Below are positions 16,383-24,759 of a DNA stretch of 64,000 nt, one piece after another (positions within the stretch are counted from its first letter, which is position 1; every line of letters starts with the position of its first letter). Where the stretch lies: the NCBI GenBank assembly GCA_947500645.1, contig CANMSD010000002.1, forward strand, positions 620,001 through 684,000, given 5' to 3'. The stretch is from an uncultured Erythrobacter sp. (GTDB taxonomy: Bacteria; Pseudomonadota; Alphaproteobacteria; Sphingomonadales; Sphingomonadaceae). Under the pieces are notes generated by a model that saw only the letters and a program-made list of their open reading frames with translations, searched no databases and was not told where the DNA came from. The translations under genes were made by a program, and so were the position numbers.

Positions 16383-17375
16383 ATGACTTCACCCAAAAGC
16401 ATCACCCTGAACGGCGAGAGTCGGCAGACCATTGCCGAAACCATCGCCAGCCTTGTACGCGAGCTCGACCTTACGCCGGAAAAGGTCGCGGTCGAGCGCA
16501 ATGGCGAGATCGTACCACGCTCGACCTTGGCCGAGGCGCCCCTTGCCGACGGCGATAAGTTGGAGATTGTACACTTTGTTGGCGGCGGTGATGTCGCTCC
16601 TGCCAAGGATGATACTTGGGAAGTGGCAGGTCGAACCTTCTCCTCGCGTCTGATTGTCGGCACGGGAAAGTACAAGGATTTCCAGCAGAACGCCGACGCC
16701 TTGGCGGCCAGCGGCGCGGAGATTGTAACGGTAGCTGTGCGCCGCGTGAACGTCAGCGATCCCAAAGCACCAATGCTGACCGACTTCATTGACCCGAAAC
16801 AGACAACCTATCTGCCTAACACCGCCGGGTGCTTCACCGCTGATGATGCAATCCGCACTTTGCGTTTGGCACGCGAGGCGGGCGGCTGGGATTTGGTAAA
16901 ACTCGAAGTGCTGGGCGAGGCCCGCACGCTTTATCCCGACATGCGCGAGACGCTGAAGGCAACTGAGGTGTTGGCCAAAGAAGGCTTCCATCCCATGGTC
17001 TACTGCGTCGATGATCCAATCGCCGCAAAGCAGCTGGAGGAAGCAGGCGCAGTGGCGATTATGCCGCTTGGCGCGCCGATTGGCTCCGGGCTTGGCATTC
17101 AGAACCAGGTTACGATCCGTCTGATCGTTGAGGGCGCGAGCGTGCCGGTGCTGGTCGACGCCGGCGTTGGCACGGCATCCGATGCGGCAGTGGCGATGGA
17201 GCTGGGCTGTGACGGTGTGCTGATGAACACTGCCATTGCCGAGGCGAAGGATCCGATCCGCATGGCCCGCGCGATGAAATTGGCGGTCGAGGCCGGGCGG
17301 GAGGCTTATCTCGCCGGGCGGATGGGGCGGCGTAAATATGCCGATCCCAGCAGTCCGCTTGCCGGATTGATTTGA
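16383..17375 (+). CDS. thiG: Fused sulfur carrier ThiS - thiazole synthase ThiG
   Basis: 330 residues. Residues 1-66 are a ThiS beta-grasp domain ([20 protein letters not shown]) ending [10 protein letters not shown], and residues about 75-330 are complete ThiG ([15 protein letters not shown], the Schiff-base Lys in [34 protein letters not shown], ending [12 protein letters not shown]). ThiG condenses deoxyxylulose phosphate, dehydroglycine and ThiS-borne sulfur to thiazole phosphate. In stand-alone ThiS the terminal Gly-Gly carries the thiocarboxylate; here it is followed directly by a linker, so cleavage or another chemistry is needed. No THI-box riboswitch or other thi gene is adjacent. 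Confidence 0.94.
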   Translation: MTSPKSITLNGESRQTIAETIASLVRELDLTPEKVAVERNGEIVPRSTLAEAPLADGDKLEIVHFVGGGDVAPAKDDTWEVAGRTFSSRLIVGTGKYKDFQQNADALAASGAEIVTVAVRRVNVSDPKAPMLTDFIDPKQTTYLPNTAGCFTADDAIRTLRLAREAGGWDLVKLEVLGEARTLYPDMRETLKATEVLAKEGFHPMVYCVDDPIAAKQLEEAGAVAIMPLGAPIGSGLGIQNQVTIRLIVEGASVPVLVDAGVGTASDAAVAMELGCDGVLMNTAIAEAKDPIRMARAMKLAVEAGREAYLAGRMGRRKYADPSSPLAGLI

Positions 17376-17419
17376 TTCAGGCTCAAGCGCCGACAGCTTC
17401 CTCGATCTGCGACGCTAAA

Positions 17420-17440
17420 ACGGCTCGCAACGCGAGCCGT
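17420..17440 (+). terminator. thiG: Hairpin downstream of thiSG
   Basis: A perfect 9-base stem, ACGGCTCGC (17420-17428) with GCGAGCCGT (17432-17440), and a three-base loop lies 45 bases after the stop. There is no U tract, so it is a weak terminator candidate or an mRNA 3'-end stabiliser. Confidence 0.4.
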
Positions 17441-17579
17441 GAGGATATCGCGCGCCCGGATGGGCGTGCGCAAACAAGAATCCCGCCGTTGCCGGAGCCA
17501 AAACAAAAACCTTCATCCCCCCTAACGCTTAATTAACCACGTTGAGCGATTGTGTCCTCATAAGAACACGGGGGCACAA

Positions 17580-18110
17580 ATGGCGACTGTTGGAAATGCA
17601 TGCATGGCTATCAGCGAAATGCGCGAATTCGCAGGGTTCACGCCTGCGGAGCAGCGCTACATCAAGCTGAGCCTCGATATTGGACTGGGTCGCAGCGATG
17701 CGTTCAAACTTTGGGCGCGCGATGAAGCGGAAAACGCTGCAATTCGTCGTCAGTATGTCGCCTATCAGGATCTAAAGACCCTGCGCGATATGATCCCTGC
17801 CGATCATTCGATGGGCGATACCGAGGCCTTTGTCGGCAAGCTTGTCCGCACAGCCGCCTTCGACTTGCGCCAAGATCGCATCGCCAGTTTCTCGGCGTTT
17901 CGCTTCCTCTATGAGCGTCTGCTTGGGGCCGAAGCGCGTCCGTGGCTGCCGGCGGCCTTTTGCGCGGCGGCTGCACTGCCGCAAATTCGCCCGCAGCGCC
18001 GCAAAGTACTGCTTCAGAGCCTGTCGGAATCCGCCGCAACCGCTCCGGGTTGGTCGGACGATGCGCCGAACTTCTATCCGGAATATGTCGAGGAAGCTGA
18101 GTTGGTTTAA
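17580..18110 (+). CDS. Hypothetical protein, helical
   Basis: 176 residues from the ATG at 17580, which follows a GGGGG ribosome binding site; the TTG frame from 17550 adds a poor leader. The protein is almost all helical, rich in Ala, Arg and Leu (for example LKLSLDIGLGRSDAFKLWA in pieces). It has no signal peptide, no membrane segment and no motif I know. The end overlaps, or lies 31 bases before, the next gene depending on the start chosen there. Function unknown. Confidence 0.66.
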   Translation: MATVGNACMAISEMREFAGFTPAEQRYIKLSLDIGLGRSDAFKLWARDEAENAAIRRQYVAYQDLKTLRDMIPADHSMGDTEAFVGKLVRTAAFDLRQDRIASFSAFRFLYERLLGAEARPWLPAAFCAAAALPQIRPQRRKVLLQSLSESAATAPGWSDDAPNFYPEYVEEAELV

Positions 18111-18141
18111 GCATCTTTTCGGAACCCAGCGCAGGCGGGCT

Positions 18142-18666
18142 ATGAAAACGAATAAAACCGTTCTTTGGGTTACGCTCGGTGTCGTCGCGCTAGCGCTTGG
18201 CGTTGCGGGACTAAATGGCAGCTATTTTCTCTCGGATCACTACTCAACCGGCAAAAACAGACAAGTTGGTGATCCTCTTGAAGGCCATTGGTACCACGCA
18301 AACAACTTTGGCTGCTTTGAAGACAAGAAGGTCTTCAGATTCGAAGACGGCGGTATTGTCGAAATTACCTCTGGGCACGCCGTCGACTTGGGCGGTGAAT
18401 ATGGCACCTGGGGTGGACGGACTTTTTTTACCTTGAAAGACTGGAGCAGGTCCGGCGGCCGCTACTTCATAGAGGACAAAGGGAACCAACTATTCATCAC
18501 CTCAGTTGAGGCGACTACACAAAATGGCATTTCCACAGCAGATGCAAACAAGTTAGCATTCACGAGATGCGAGGCACCAACATCTATGGGCGTTGCTTTG
18601 TCTCTCATTTACAAGGTCTTCGATCCTGACAAGCCCCTAAAGCTTAGCCTCGCACCAAACCGCTGA
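18142..18666 (+). CDS. Membrane-anchored protein, hypothetical
   Basis: 174 residues. One hydrophobic anchor (VLWVTLGVVALALGVAGL, about residues 7-24) precedes a soluble domain of about 140 residues with aromatic, beta-like strands (GHWYHANNFGCFEDKKVFRF, then YGTWGGRTFFTLKDW). It has two cysteines that could pair. Codon choice in 18290-18600 is visibly more AT-rich than in neighbours (AAC, ATT, TTA-type codons), suggesting later acquisition. An earlier in-frame ATG at 18085 would add a basic amphipathic stretch and overlap the previous gene. No family recognised. Confidence 0.62.
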   Translation: MKTNKTVLWVTLGVVALALGVAGLNGSYFLSDHYSTGKNRQVGDPLEGHWYHANNFGCFEDKKVFRFEDGGIVEITSGHAVDLGGEYGTWGGRTFFTLKDWSRSGGRYFIEDKGNQLFITSVEATTQNGISTADANKLAFTRCEAPTSMGVALSLIYKVFDPDKPLKLSLAPNR

Positions 18667-18744
18667 CTGAGACCGGCGATCCGATTGTGCGGAAGCAAGG
18701 AAAGCAGACCTTCAGATGTCCGCCCCCACAAGAAGCCGGTGCAA

Positions 18745-20562
18745 TCACCCCCGATACAGGCCGTTGATCTGCTCTTGATAGCGGTCGCGGATTTTGTGGC
18801 GGCGGATTTTCATGCTCGGCGTCATCTCTTCATTCTCGATTGAGAAAGCCTCTTCCGCAAAGGTGAACTGACGCACTTTCTCAATCACCGAGAGGTCCTT
18901 GTTCACCCGGTCAACTGCTGCGCGGACAGCTTGCTTGAATGCGGGCAGACCTTGCAACTCCGCCATATCGAACTTCTCGTCATTGGCGCGCGCCCATTCA
19001 AGCGCCCATTCCGCATCCGGCACGATCAGGCCGACTACATAAGGTCGCTTGTCACCGCTCACCATCGCCTGCGCGATTTCAGGCTGCAAGGTCAGCATAC
19101 CTTCAATCTTTTGCGGCGCGACATTATCGCCCTTGTCGTTGACGATCATGTCTTTCTTGCGGTCGGTAATCACAATCCGCCCGGCTTCGTCCAAATGGCC
19201 GATGTCGCCAGTGTGCAGCCAGCCATCCTGAATGGTTCGCGCGGTCTCCGCTTCATTCTGCCAATAGCCATGCATCACCAGTTCGCCGCGGCACAGGATC
19301 TCGCCATCATCGGCTATCTTGATTTCGACCCCGCGCATGGGCGGACCGACCGTGTCCATTTTCAGCCCGGCGGCGGGGCGGTTGCAGCTGATAACAGGGC
19401 CTGCTTCGGTCTGGCCGTACCCCTGCAACATGGTGAGGCCCATCGCGTCGAAGAAGATGCCGACATCGGGGTTGAGCGGCGCGCCGCCAGAGACCATCGC
19501 CTTGATCCGTCCGCCGAACTTCGCGCGAATTTTGGGGCGAAGGGTGCGCTCGACAACAAAGTCCATCGGCCGGTCACGCTTGCGTTTCTTGCCGCGTTCA
19601 GCCTCCTTCTCGCCAATCGTAAGTGCACGATCCATCAGGTAATTGGCCAGCTTGCCCTGCTTCTGAACCTGCTTGAGGATGCGGGTGCGCAGCACTTCGA
19701 ACAGGCGCGGGACGACCACCATGATGGTCGGGCGCACTTCCTCGATGTTGCTTGCGAGCTTCTCGAGCCCCTCCGAATAGAAGATTTCTGCGCCCACTCC
19801 GATCGGCAAATACTGCCCGCCGGAATGCTCATATGCATGGCTCAGGGGCAGGAAGGAGAGGAAGCGCTCATCATTAATGCCAAAATCCTCGATCAGAATT
19901 TCGGCTGCTCCCGCAACATTGCAAAGGATCGATCCGTGATGCTGCTTCACACCGCGTGGCGCGCCGCCCGTGCCGCTCGTGTAAATGATGCAGGCGGTCG
20001 TATCGCGCTTGATGCCTTCGAGGCGCTCTTCCACCGCTGCTCGCGCCGCTTCGGGATCGCCCGAGGTCATCGCATCCCAATTGTGATAGTCGAACCCGCT
20101 GGCTTGCTTGCGATGCAGGTCTTCGATGCCGATCACATGATCTGCAATCCCGGTTGATTGGATCGCGCCATGAACTGGGCCGAGCAGCTTCTCGTTGGAC
20201 ACGATCACTGCGCGCGCACCCGAGTTATCGAGGATATGGGCGTGATCGCGCTCTGTATTGGTGGTGTAGGTTGGCACGGTGATGCAGCCTGCGGCCATCA
20301 CCGCCAGATCGGATATGCACCACTCAGGGCGGTTTTCGGAAACCAGCGCGACCCGGTCGCCATCTTTTAGGCCGATCCGGCGCAGGTTTTCAGCGAGCAG
20401 GCACACCTCATCCGCCACTTCGCTCCAGCTTTGAGTGGTCCATTCGCCATCCTGCTTGCGTCCGAGAAATGGGGCGTCGCCCTTTTCACCGGCCCGTTTC
20501 AGGAACAGATCGACCAGGTTGTTGGCAGTATCGATATCGTTGAGATGCGTGTCTTGCGGCAC
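18745..20562 (-). CDS. Long-chain acyl-CoA synthetase (AMP-forming ligase)
   Basis: 605 residues. The AMP-binding P-loop reads YTSGTGGAPRGVKQHHGS, followed by the acyl-substrate region, the GYGQTEAGPVISCN motif, the hinge DGWLHTGDIGHLDEAGR and ITDRKKDMIVNDKGDNV with the invariant Arg and Lys. The size and the insertion before the QTE motif are typical of the long FAA1-type (COG1022) enzymes that activate fatty acids with ATP to acyl-CoA for beta-oxidation or lipid synthesis. No signal peptide; likely a cytoplasmic, peripherally membrane-bound enzyme. No beta-oxidation gene is adjacent, and the chain-length preference is unknown. Confidence 0.93.
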   Translation of the reverse strand: MPQDTHLNDIDTANNLVDLFLKRAGEKGDAPFLGRKQDGEWTTQSWSEVADEVCLLAENLRRIGLKDGDRVALVSENRPEWCISDLAVMAAGCITVPTYTTNTERDHAHILDNSGARAVIVSNEKLLGPVHGAIQSTGIADHVIGIEDLHRKQASGFDYHNWDAMTSGDPEAARAAVEERLEGIKRDTTACIIYTSGTGGAPRGVKQHHGSILCNVAGAAEILIEDFGINDERFLSFLPLSHAYEHSGGQYLPIGVGAEIFYSEGLEKLASNIEEVRPTIMVVVPRLFEVLRTRILKQVQKQGKLANYLMDRALTIGEKEAERGKKRKRDRPMDFVVERTLRPKIRAKFGGRIKAMVSGGAPLNPDVGIFFDAMGLTMLQGYGQTEAGPVISCNRPAAGLKMDTVGPPMRGVEIKIADDGEILCRGELVMHGYWQNEAETARTIQDGWLHTGDIGHLDEAGRIVITDRKKDMIVNDKGDNVAPQKIEGMLTLQPEIAQAMVSGDKRPYVVGLIVPDAEWALEWARANDEKFDMAELQGLPAFKQAVRAAVDRVNKDLSVIEKVRQFTFAEEAFSIENEEMTPSMKIRRHKIRDRYQEQINGLYRG

Positions 20563-20705
20563 TGAAATATGGCTCCCCCGACCGACGCTCTTACATGGCG
20601 CGCGGCCTTCTTTGTCACGCGCAGATTAGGCCCGCAGTTGCTTTGCGGCAAGCACAGATGGTGTAGCCCGTTGTGCTGCAATGCTTCCTGCTATGGCCCA
20701 GTTCC

Positions 20706-22436
20706 CTAGCGGGAATAGATCAACTTTGGCGCAACTCGCGGATCGGTGGCAACTTCCCATCCGTTTTCGGTGCGGCGCAAGGCATTGGCCTTTAGCGGAG
20801 GGCCGAAGGCGCGAATTTGCGTGTGGCCGAGGGCTTCAAGTTCTGCCTGCATGCCTTCCAGCACGCTGCCCTTCTCAATCACCGCCATTTCACCGAATGA
20901 CATGATAAGCGGTAGGCCGAGCGCTTCCTGGGCGCTCATGCCGAAATCGATGACCCCGATGATCGAGCGCGCGACCTGCACCGGAATTGTCGGGCCGCCG
21001 GCTGCGCCGATAACCAGCACGACCTCGCCATCTTCATCGAACACGATTGTCGGCGCCATCGAGCTGCGCGGACGCTTCCCACCTTCGACACGGTTGGCAA
21101 CGGGCTTCCCATCGATTGTCGGGGTTGAGCTGAAATCGGTCAGCTCATTGTTCAGATAAAACCCGCCGAAAAACAGGCCCGACCCAAACGCACCTTCGAC
21201 GGTCGAGGTGTAGCTGACGGCATTGCCCTCGCCATCGACAATGGAAAAATGCGTGGTTCCATTTTCTGGCGGTTCGTCACCATCGGCGCGCGCAAGTGGA
21301 GCGCCTGGAGGCGTGCCGGGCTTTAGATCGGTGATGCTCGCGGTCGGATCGATCAGAGCACTGCGAGAGGCAATATATGTGGGATCGACTAACCCTTTCA
21401 CAGGGACTGAGACAAAGTCGCTGTCGCCAATGTAAAGTTCCCGGTCGGCGTAAGCGACCCGCTGAGATTCGAGAAACAGGTGCCAGAAGGTCGGGTTGTC
21501 AGGGCCAAGCGCGGCGAGATCGAACCGCTCAAGCTGTCCCAGCATTTGTGCGACGGCGACACCGCCTGAGGATGGAGGGCCCATGCCGCACACCTTGTAT
21601 TCGCGATACTGCGCGCAGACCGGATCGCGCTCTTTCGCCACGTAAGCTGTGATGTCGGCCGTGGTCATCTTGCCATCGGTCGGCGTCATCTCGGCAATAT
21701 ATTCGGCGATGTCCTCGGCATTGCGATCGTACATCGCCTCCGGTCCTGTCTCGGCGATATCCGTCAGCGCTTCGGCCAGATCGCCATTGCGCACGATTGA
21801 TCCGACCGGCAGCGCCTCGCCATCCACGCCAAAAAAGACGGCGCGCGCCTCGCGGGTCAGGCCAGCGCGTTCCTTGCGGTTCGAAAGCGATTCGTGGAGG
21901 CGCACATTCATGCGGAAGCCGTCTTCTGCGAGCCTGATCGCAGGCTTGAACAGTTCGGCCCAGGGCAGTTTTCCATGTGCCGCATGCGCTTTGGCTGCGA
22001 GCGCGATGTTGCCGGGCACGCCAACGCTAAGGCCCGATGTCACTCGCACTTCGCGCGGCAGGCGCTCTCCATTTTCATCGAGGAAGCGCCCGCCCGTTGC
22101 CGCGCGCGGTGCCGTCTCGCGGCCATCATACGTCAGCAAATCGCCGCCATTGCCATCGGCCCGGACCAGAAAGCCGCCACCGCCAATGCCGGAACTCTGC
22201 GGCTCGACCACGGTCAGTGCGACCATTACGACGATTGCAGCGTCGGTGGCAGAGCCGCCCTTTGCCAGGATCGCTTCGCCGGCTGCCGTGGCGCGGGGAT
22301 CGGCGCTGCTCACGGCACCTTTCCGGGTGATTTCGGTTTTCGTTGCAGCGCTGCTGGCTGTCTCTTGCGAACTGTAGGTGGAGCAGCCAGTCAGCAAGGC
22401 GAGGCCAGCGAGGCTTGCGGAAAGATGTTTGATCAT
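20706..22436 (-). CDS. ggt: Gamma-glutamyltransferase, lipoprotein form
   Basis: 576 residues. A lipobox ends the signal peptide (LAGLALLTGCSTYSS), so the enzyme is probably tethered in the periplasm. The proenzyme self-cleaves before the catalytic Thr in NGTTHFSIVDGEGNAVS. Other GGT blocks are GIGGGGFLVRADG and the substrate loop GKRPRSSMAPTIVFD with its Ser-Ser pair and GAAGGPTIPVQVAR. It transfers or hydrolyses the gamma-glutamyl group of glutathione and related amides. The gene follows pyrD with an 11-base gap, so the two are probably cotranscribed, though they are not functionally linked. Confidence 0.95.
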   Translation of the reverse strand: MIKHLSASLAGLALLTGCSTYSSQETASSAATKTEITRKGAVSSADPRATAAGEAILAKGGSATDAAIVVMVALTVVEPQSSGIGGGGFLVRADGNGGDLLTYDGRETAPRAATGGRFLDENGERLPREVRVTSGLSVGVPGNIALAAKAHAAHGKLPWAELFKPAIRLAEDGFRMNVRLHESLSNRKERAGLTREARAVFFGVDGEALPVGSIVRNGDLAEALTDIAETGPEAMYDRNAEDIAEYIAEMTPTDGKMTTADITAYVAKERDPVCAQYREYKVCGMGPPSSGGVAVAQMLGQLERFDLAALGPDNPTFWHLFLESQRVAYADRELYIGDSDFVSVPVKGLVDPTYIASRSALIDPTASITDLKPGTPPGAPLARADGDEPPENGTTHFSIVDGEGNAVSYTSTVEGAFGSGLFFGGFYLNNELTDFSSTPTIDGKPVANRVEGGKRPRSSMAPTIVFDEDGEVVLVIGAAGGPTIPVQVARSIIGVIDFGMSAQEALGLPLIMSFGEMAVIEKGSVLEGMQAELEALGHTQIRAFGPPLKANALRRTENGWEVATDPRVAPKLIYSR

Positions 22437-22447
22437 GGCGGCAACCG

Positions 22448-23494
22448 CTATTCGGTTCCGACCGCCTCTGCAATGCTGCTAAAGCCGTCGCGCCGCATGA
22501 GACGTTCCAGCCCGCGCGCAATCTGCGCGCCCAGGCCAGGCCCTTCGTAGACCATGGCGGAATAGAGCTGAACCAGGCTGGCACCGGCCCGGATGCGCTC
22601 CCAGGCATGCTCCGCGCTGCCAATGCCGCCAACGCCAACTAAAGGTATTGCGCCGCCCGTTGCCTTGCGAAAATCGCGCACACGCTGCAACGCCAGTTCG
22701 CGCAAAGGCGCGCCGGAAAGCCCTCCGGCCTCGCCTGCATGATGGGAGCGCAGGGTCGGGCGCGAAATTGTTGTATTGGAGACGATCAGCGCGCCCAGCT
22801 TTTTGTCCAGCGCAATGCGAGCGATAGCGTCCACGTCGTCGGCCATCAGGTCGGGAGCGACCTTTAGGAATATCGGCGGAAGCATCTCAAGACCCGCACC
22901 TGTTTCGGCTCTCGCGGCAATCACTGCGTCGATCAGCTCGGTAAGCGCGCCTTCGTCCTGCAGCGCGCGAAGACCCGGAGTGTTAGGGCTGGAGACGTTG
23001 ACCGCGAGATAGCTCGCATAGGGCGTCATCATCCGAGCCATCGCAGCATAATCGGCGATGCGATCGTCTGAATCTTTATTGGCACCGATATTGATGCCGA
23101 CAATGCCGGGCTGTTCACTACGCTTCTTGAGTCGGGCAAGCGCGGCCGCTCCGCCGCCATTGTTGAAGCCCATGCGGTTGATGACCGCTTTGTCTTCTAC
23201 CAGGCGGAACAGGCGCGGCTTGAGGTTGCCAGCTTGGGGCAGGGGCGTGATCGAACCAACCTCCGTAAACCCAAAGCCAAGTCCGAGCAGCTGGTCCGGA
23301 ACTTCTGCATCTTTGTCGAAGCCCGCTGCAACTCCAACCGGATTGGGGAAGCGCAATCCGGCGACTTCAATCGCGGTTTTCCCTTCAGTGGCACGGGCAC
23401 GGATCGGCGAAACTTTGAGCGCTGAGATGCCGAGTCGATGCGCGCTTTCCGAATCGAGAGAAAATATGGCGGGGCGCAGCATGCGGAACAACAT
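22448..23494 (-). CDS. pyrD: Dihydroorotate dehydrogenase (quinone), class 2
   Basis: 348 residues. Class 2 features: the N-terminal amphipathic segment LRPAIFSLDSESAHRLGISAL that docks on the membrane quinone pool, the FMN site NPVGVAAGFDKDAEVPDQLL, the catalytic Ser in VNVSSPNTPGLR, and GVGGIGSAEHAWERIRAGAS with the phosphate-binding loop. It oxidises dihydroorotate to orotate in pyrimidine synthesis on the inner face of the membrane. First gene of a pyrD-ggt pair; its start faces the candidate sRNA region. Confidence 0.96.
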   Translation of the reverse strand: MLFRMLRPAIFSLDSESAHRLGISALKVSPIRARATEGKTAIEVAGLRFPNPVGVAAGFDKDAEVPDQLLGLGFGFTEVGSITPLPQAGNLKPRLFRLVEDKAVINRMGFNNGGGAAALARLKKRSEQPGIVGINIGANKDSDDRIADYAAMARMMTPYASYLAVNVSSPNTPGLRALQDEGALTELIDAVIAARAETGAGLEMLPPIFLKVAPDLMADDVDAIARIALDKKLGALIVSNTTISRPTLRSHHAGEAGGLSGAPLRELALQRVRDFRKATGGAIPLVGVGGIGSAEHAWERIRAGASLVQLYSAMVYEGPGLGAQIARGLERLMRRDGFSSIAEAVGTE

Positions 23495-23599
23495 AAATTC
23501 GCGCTATCGCAAGATTCGCTGATTTGTCGAGGGGGTCGGCGCAACAGAATCGACCGAAAAAAGTGAATTCGATGCGTAACTTGTCGTTTGCATACAATT

Positions 23600-23714
23600 C
23601 TTCGTCACATCTTTCGCCTATCACACTCCTGCGACCCGAAGGGCTCGGAGCAGTGATGCGAAGAGTTCCTCAACTTTAATAGGGCGGTTCTCATTCGAGA
23701 GCCGCCCTTTTTTT
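23600..23714 (+). ncRNA. Candidate small RNA with strong intrinsic terminator
   Basis: On the plus strand a perfect terminator ends at 23714, yet no plus-strand gene lies upstream for several kilobases: pyrD runs the other way from 23494. TACAAT at 23593-23598 is a plausible -10 box, without a good -35, and would start transcription near 23604. The about 110-nt product can fold: CTTCG near the 5' end pairs with CGAAG (23659-23663), enclosing CTCC/GGAG around a CCCGAAGGG tip. No open frame of more than a few codons is present. It does not match 4.5S RNA. Confidence 0.55.
23682..23714 (+). terminator. Strong Rho-independent terminator
   Basis: GGGCGGTTCTC (23682-23692), loop ATTC, GAGAGCCGCCC (23697-23707, one G-U pair), then seven Ts (23708-23714). 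It is textbook on the plus strand and is the main evidence for the RNA above. Confidence 0.92.
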
Positions 23715-23764
23715 ATCGCAAATAGCTGACTATACGGCCAATCGTCGCAAGATGGGGCGTGCAG

Positions 23765-24688
23765 ATGACTGATCGTTTCGAATTGACGTCCGGCGAAGTT
23801 ATCCCGGAATCTGACGACGCAGAATTTGAACTCACCCCATCTTCACTGATCGAGGTCGAGTATATTCCGCCTCCATCATCGGTCAGCAAATTCGTGACAA
23901 CGCTCTATCACTTTCGCTGCGATGAAGCGGTGATACGCGATATCCAGCCGGCCTCGATTGGGCATCTGAGCCTCTTCCCTTATGGCAAGGGCGAGATGCA
24001 TTTCACCAATGGACAGCGCGATTCCAATCCAGAGATCGCGGTGCTTTCGCCGCTCTCAACTGCGACGCCGATATTTGTCGAGGGGCCTTTCCACGTAATT
24101 GGCGCGGCGCTGACCCCGCTTGGATGGGCCGCGCTGACGGGCCTTCATGCTGGCGAGTATCGCGACCGCCTGTTCGAGGCGAGTGAGATCCTGGGCCGCG
24201 ATGTCGTGCCGATGGGCGAGCAGCTGATAGCTGGCTATCGCTCGGGCAAGATCAGCGGACGCGAATGCGCATTCGAAGTTGGCAATTATATCGAAGGCAA
24301 AGTCAAGCGGGTGAACGCGCGCCACATCGAGCTGATCCGAACGGTCAATCAATGGCTGGGTGCCTCGCTCAATCCGGACTTGAGCGACCTGATGGCCGAG
24401 GCAGCCTATTCGGAGCGACAGGTCCAGCGTTTGGTTGAACAATACTTCGGCCTACCGCCGAAAGCGTTGGCGCGAAAATATCGAGCACTGCGAGCCGCCG
24501 CATTATGCTCCTTCCCGCATCTCACGCCTGAATACGAGGCAGAGCTCGACGCAGCCTTCTTCGACCAGCCGCACATGATCAGAGAGATCCAGCGTTTTGC
24601 CGGTCGCACACCTGCCCGCTTGCGTGACAACGACAGCCCGTTCCTGAATGAGATGATCGATCTGAAGAATTTTCGCGAACTGGGTTGA
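23765..24688 (+). CDS. AraC-type transcriptional regulator
   Basis: 307 residues. The C-terminal about 100 residues show the AraC double helix-turn-helix: SDLMAEAAYSERQVQRLVEQY with the recognition segment, the GLPPKALARKYRALRA connector, and DQPHMIREIQRFAGRTPARL for the second unit. The N-terminal 190 residues resemble a cupin-like sensing domain (SIGHLSLFPYGKGEMHF). The ligand is unknown. ATG 23765 is used; GTG 23759 would add two residues. It is monocistronic, downstream of the sRNA terminator, and may be read from a promoter in 23715-23760. Confidence 0.87.
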   Translation: MTDRFELTSGEVIPESDDAEFELTPSSLIEVEYIPPPSSVSKFVTTLYHFRCDEAVIRDIQPASIGHLSLFPYGKGEMHFTNGQRDSNPEIAVLSPLSTATPIFVEGPFHVIGAALTPLGWAALTGLHAGEYRDRLFEASEILGRDVVPMGEQLIAGYRSGKISGRECAFEVGNYIEGKVKRVNARHIELIRTVNQWLGASLNPDLSDLMAEAAYSERQVQRLVEQYFGLPPKALARKYRALRAAALCSFPHLTPEYEAELDAAFFDQPHMIREIQRFAGRTPARLRDNDSPFLNEMIDLKNFRELG

Positions 24689-24759
24689 GTCCCGCGCCCT
24701 TCGGCACAAAATCCAATCCCCTCCGTTTATCCACTTAGCTGTGACTTAGAGGATTATTT

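Noticed and set aside
18931..20157. A 408-codon plus-strand frame opposite the acyl-CoA ligase
   Set aside because: It is the antisense shadow of a gene with clear motifs; long antisense frames are common in GC-rich DNA.
23600..23714. 4.5S (SRP) RNA as identity of the candidate sRNA
   Set aside because: The conserved SRP tip (GGAAG/AGCAG-type loop) is absent; only a loosely similar GAGCAG occurs.
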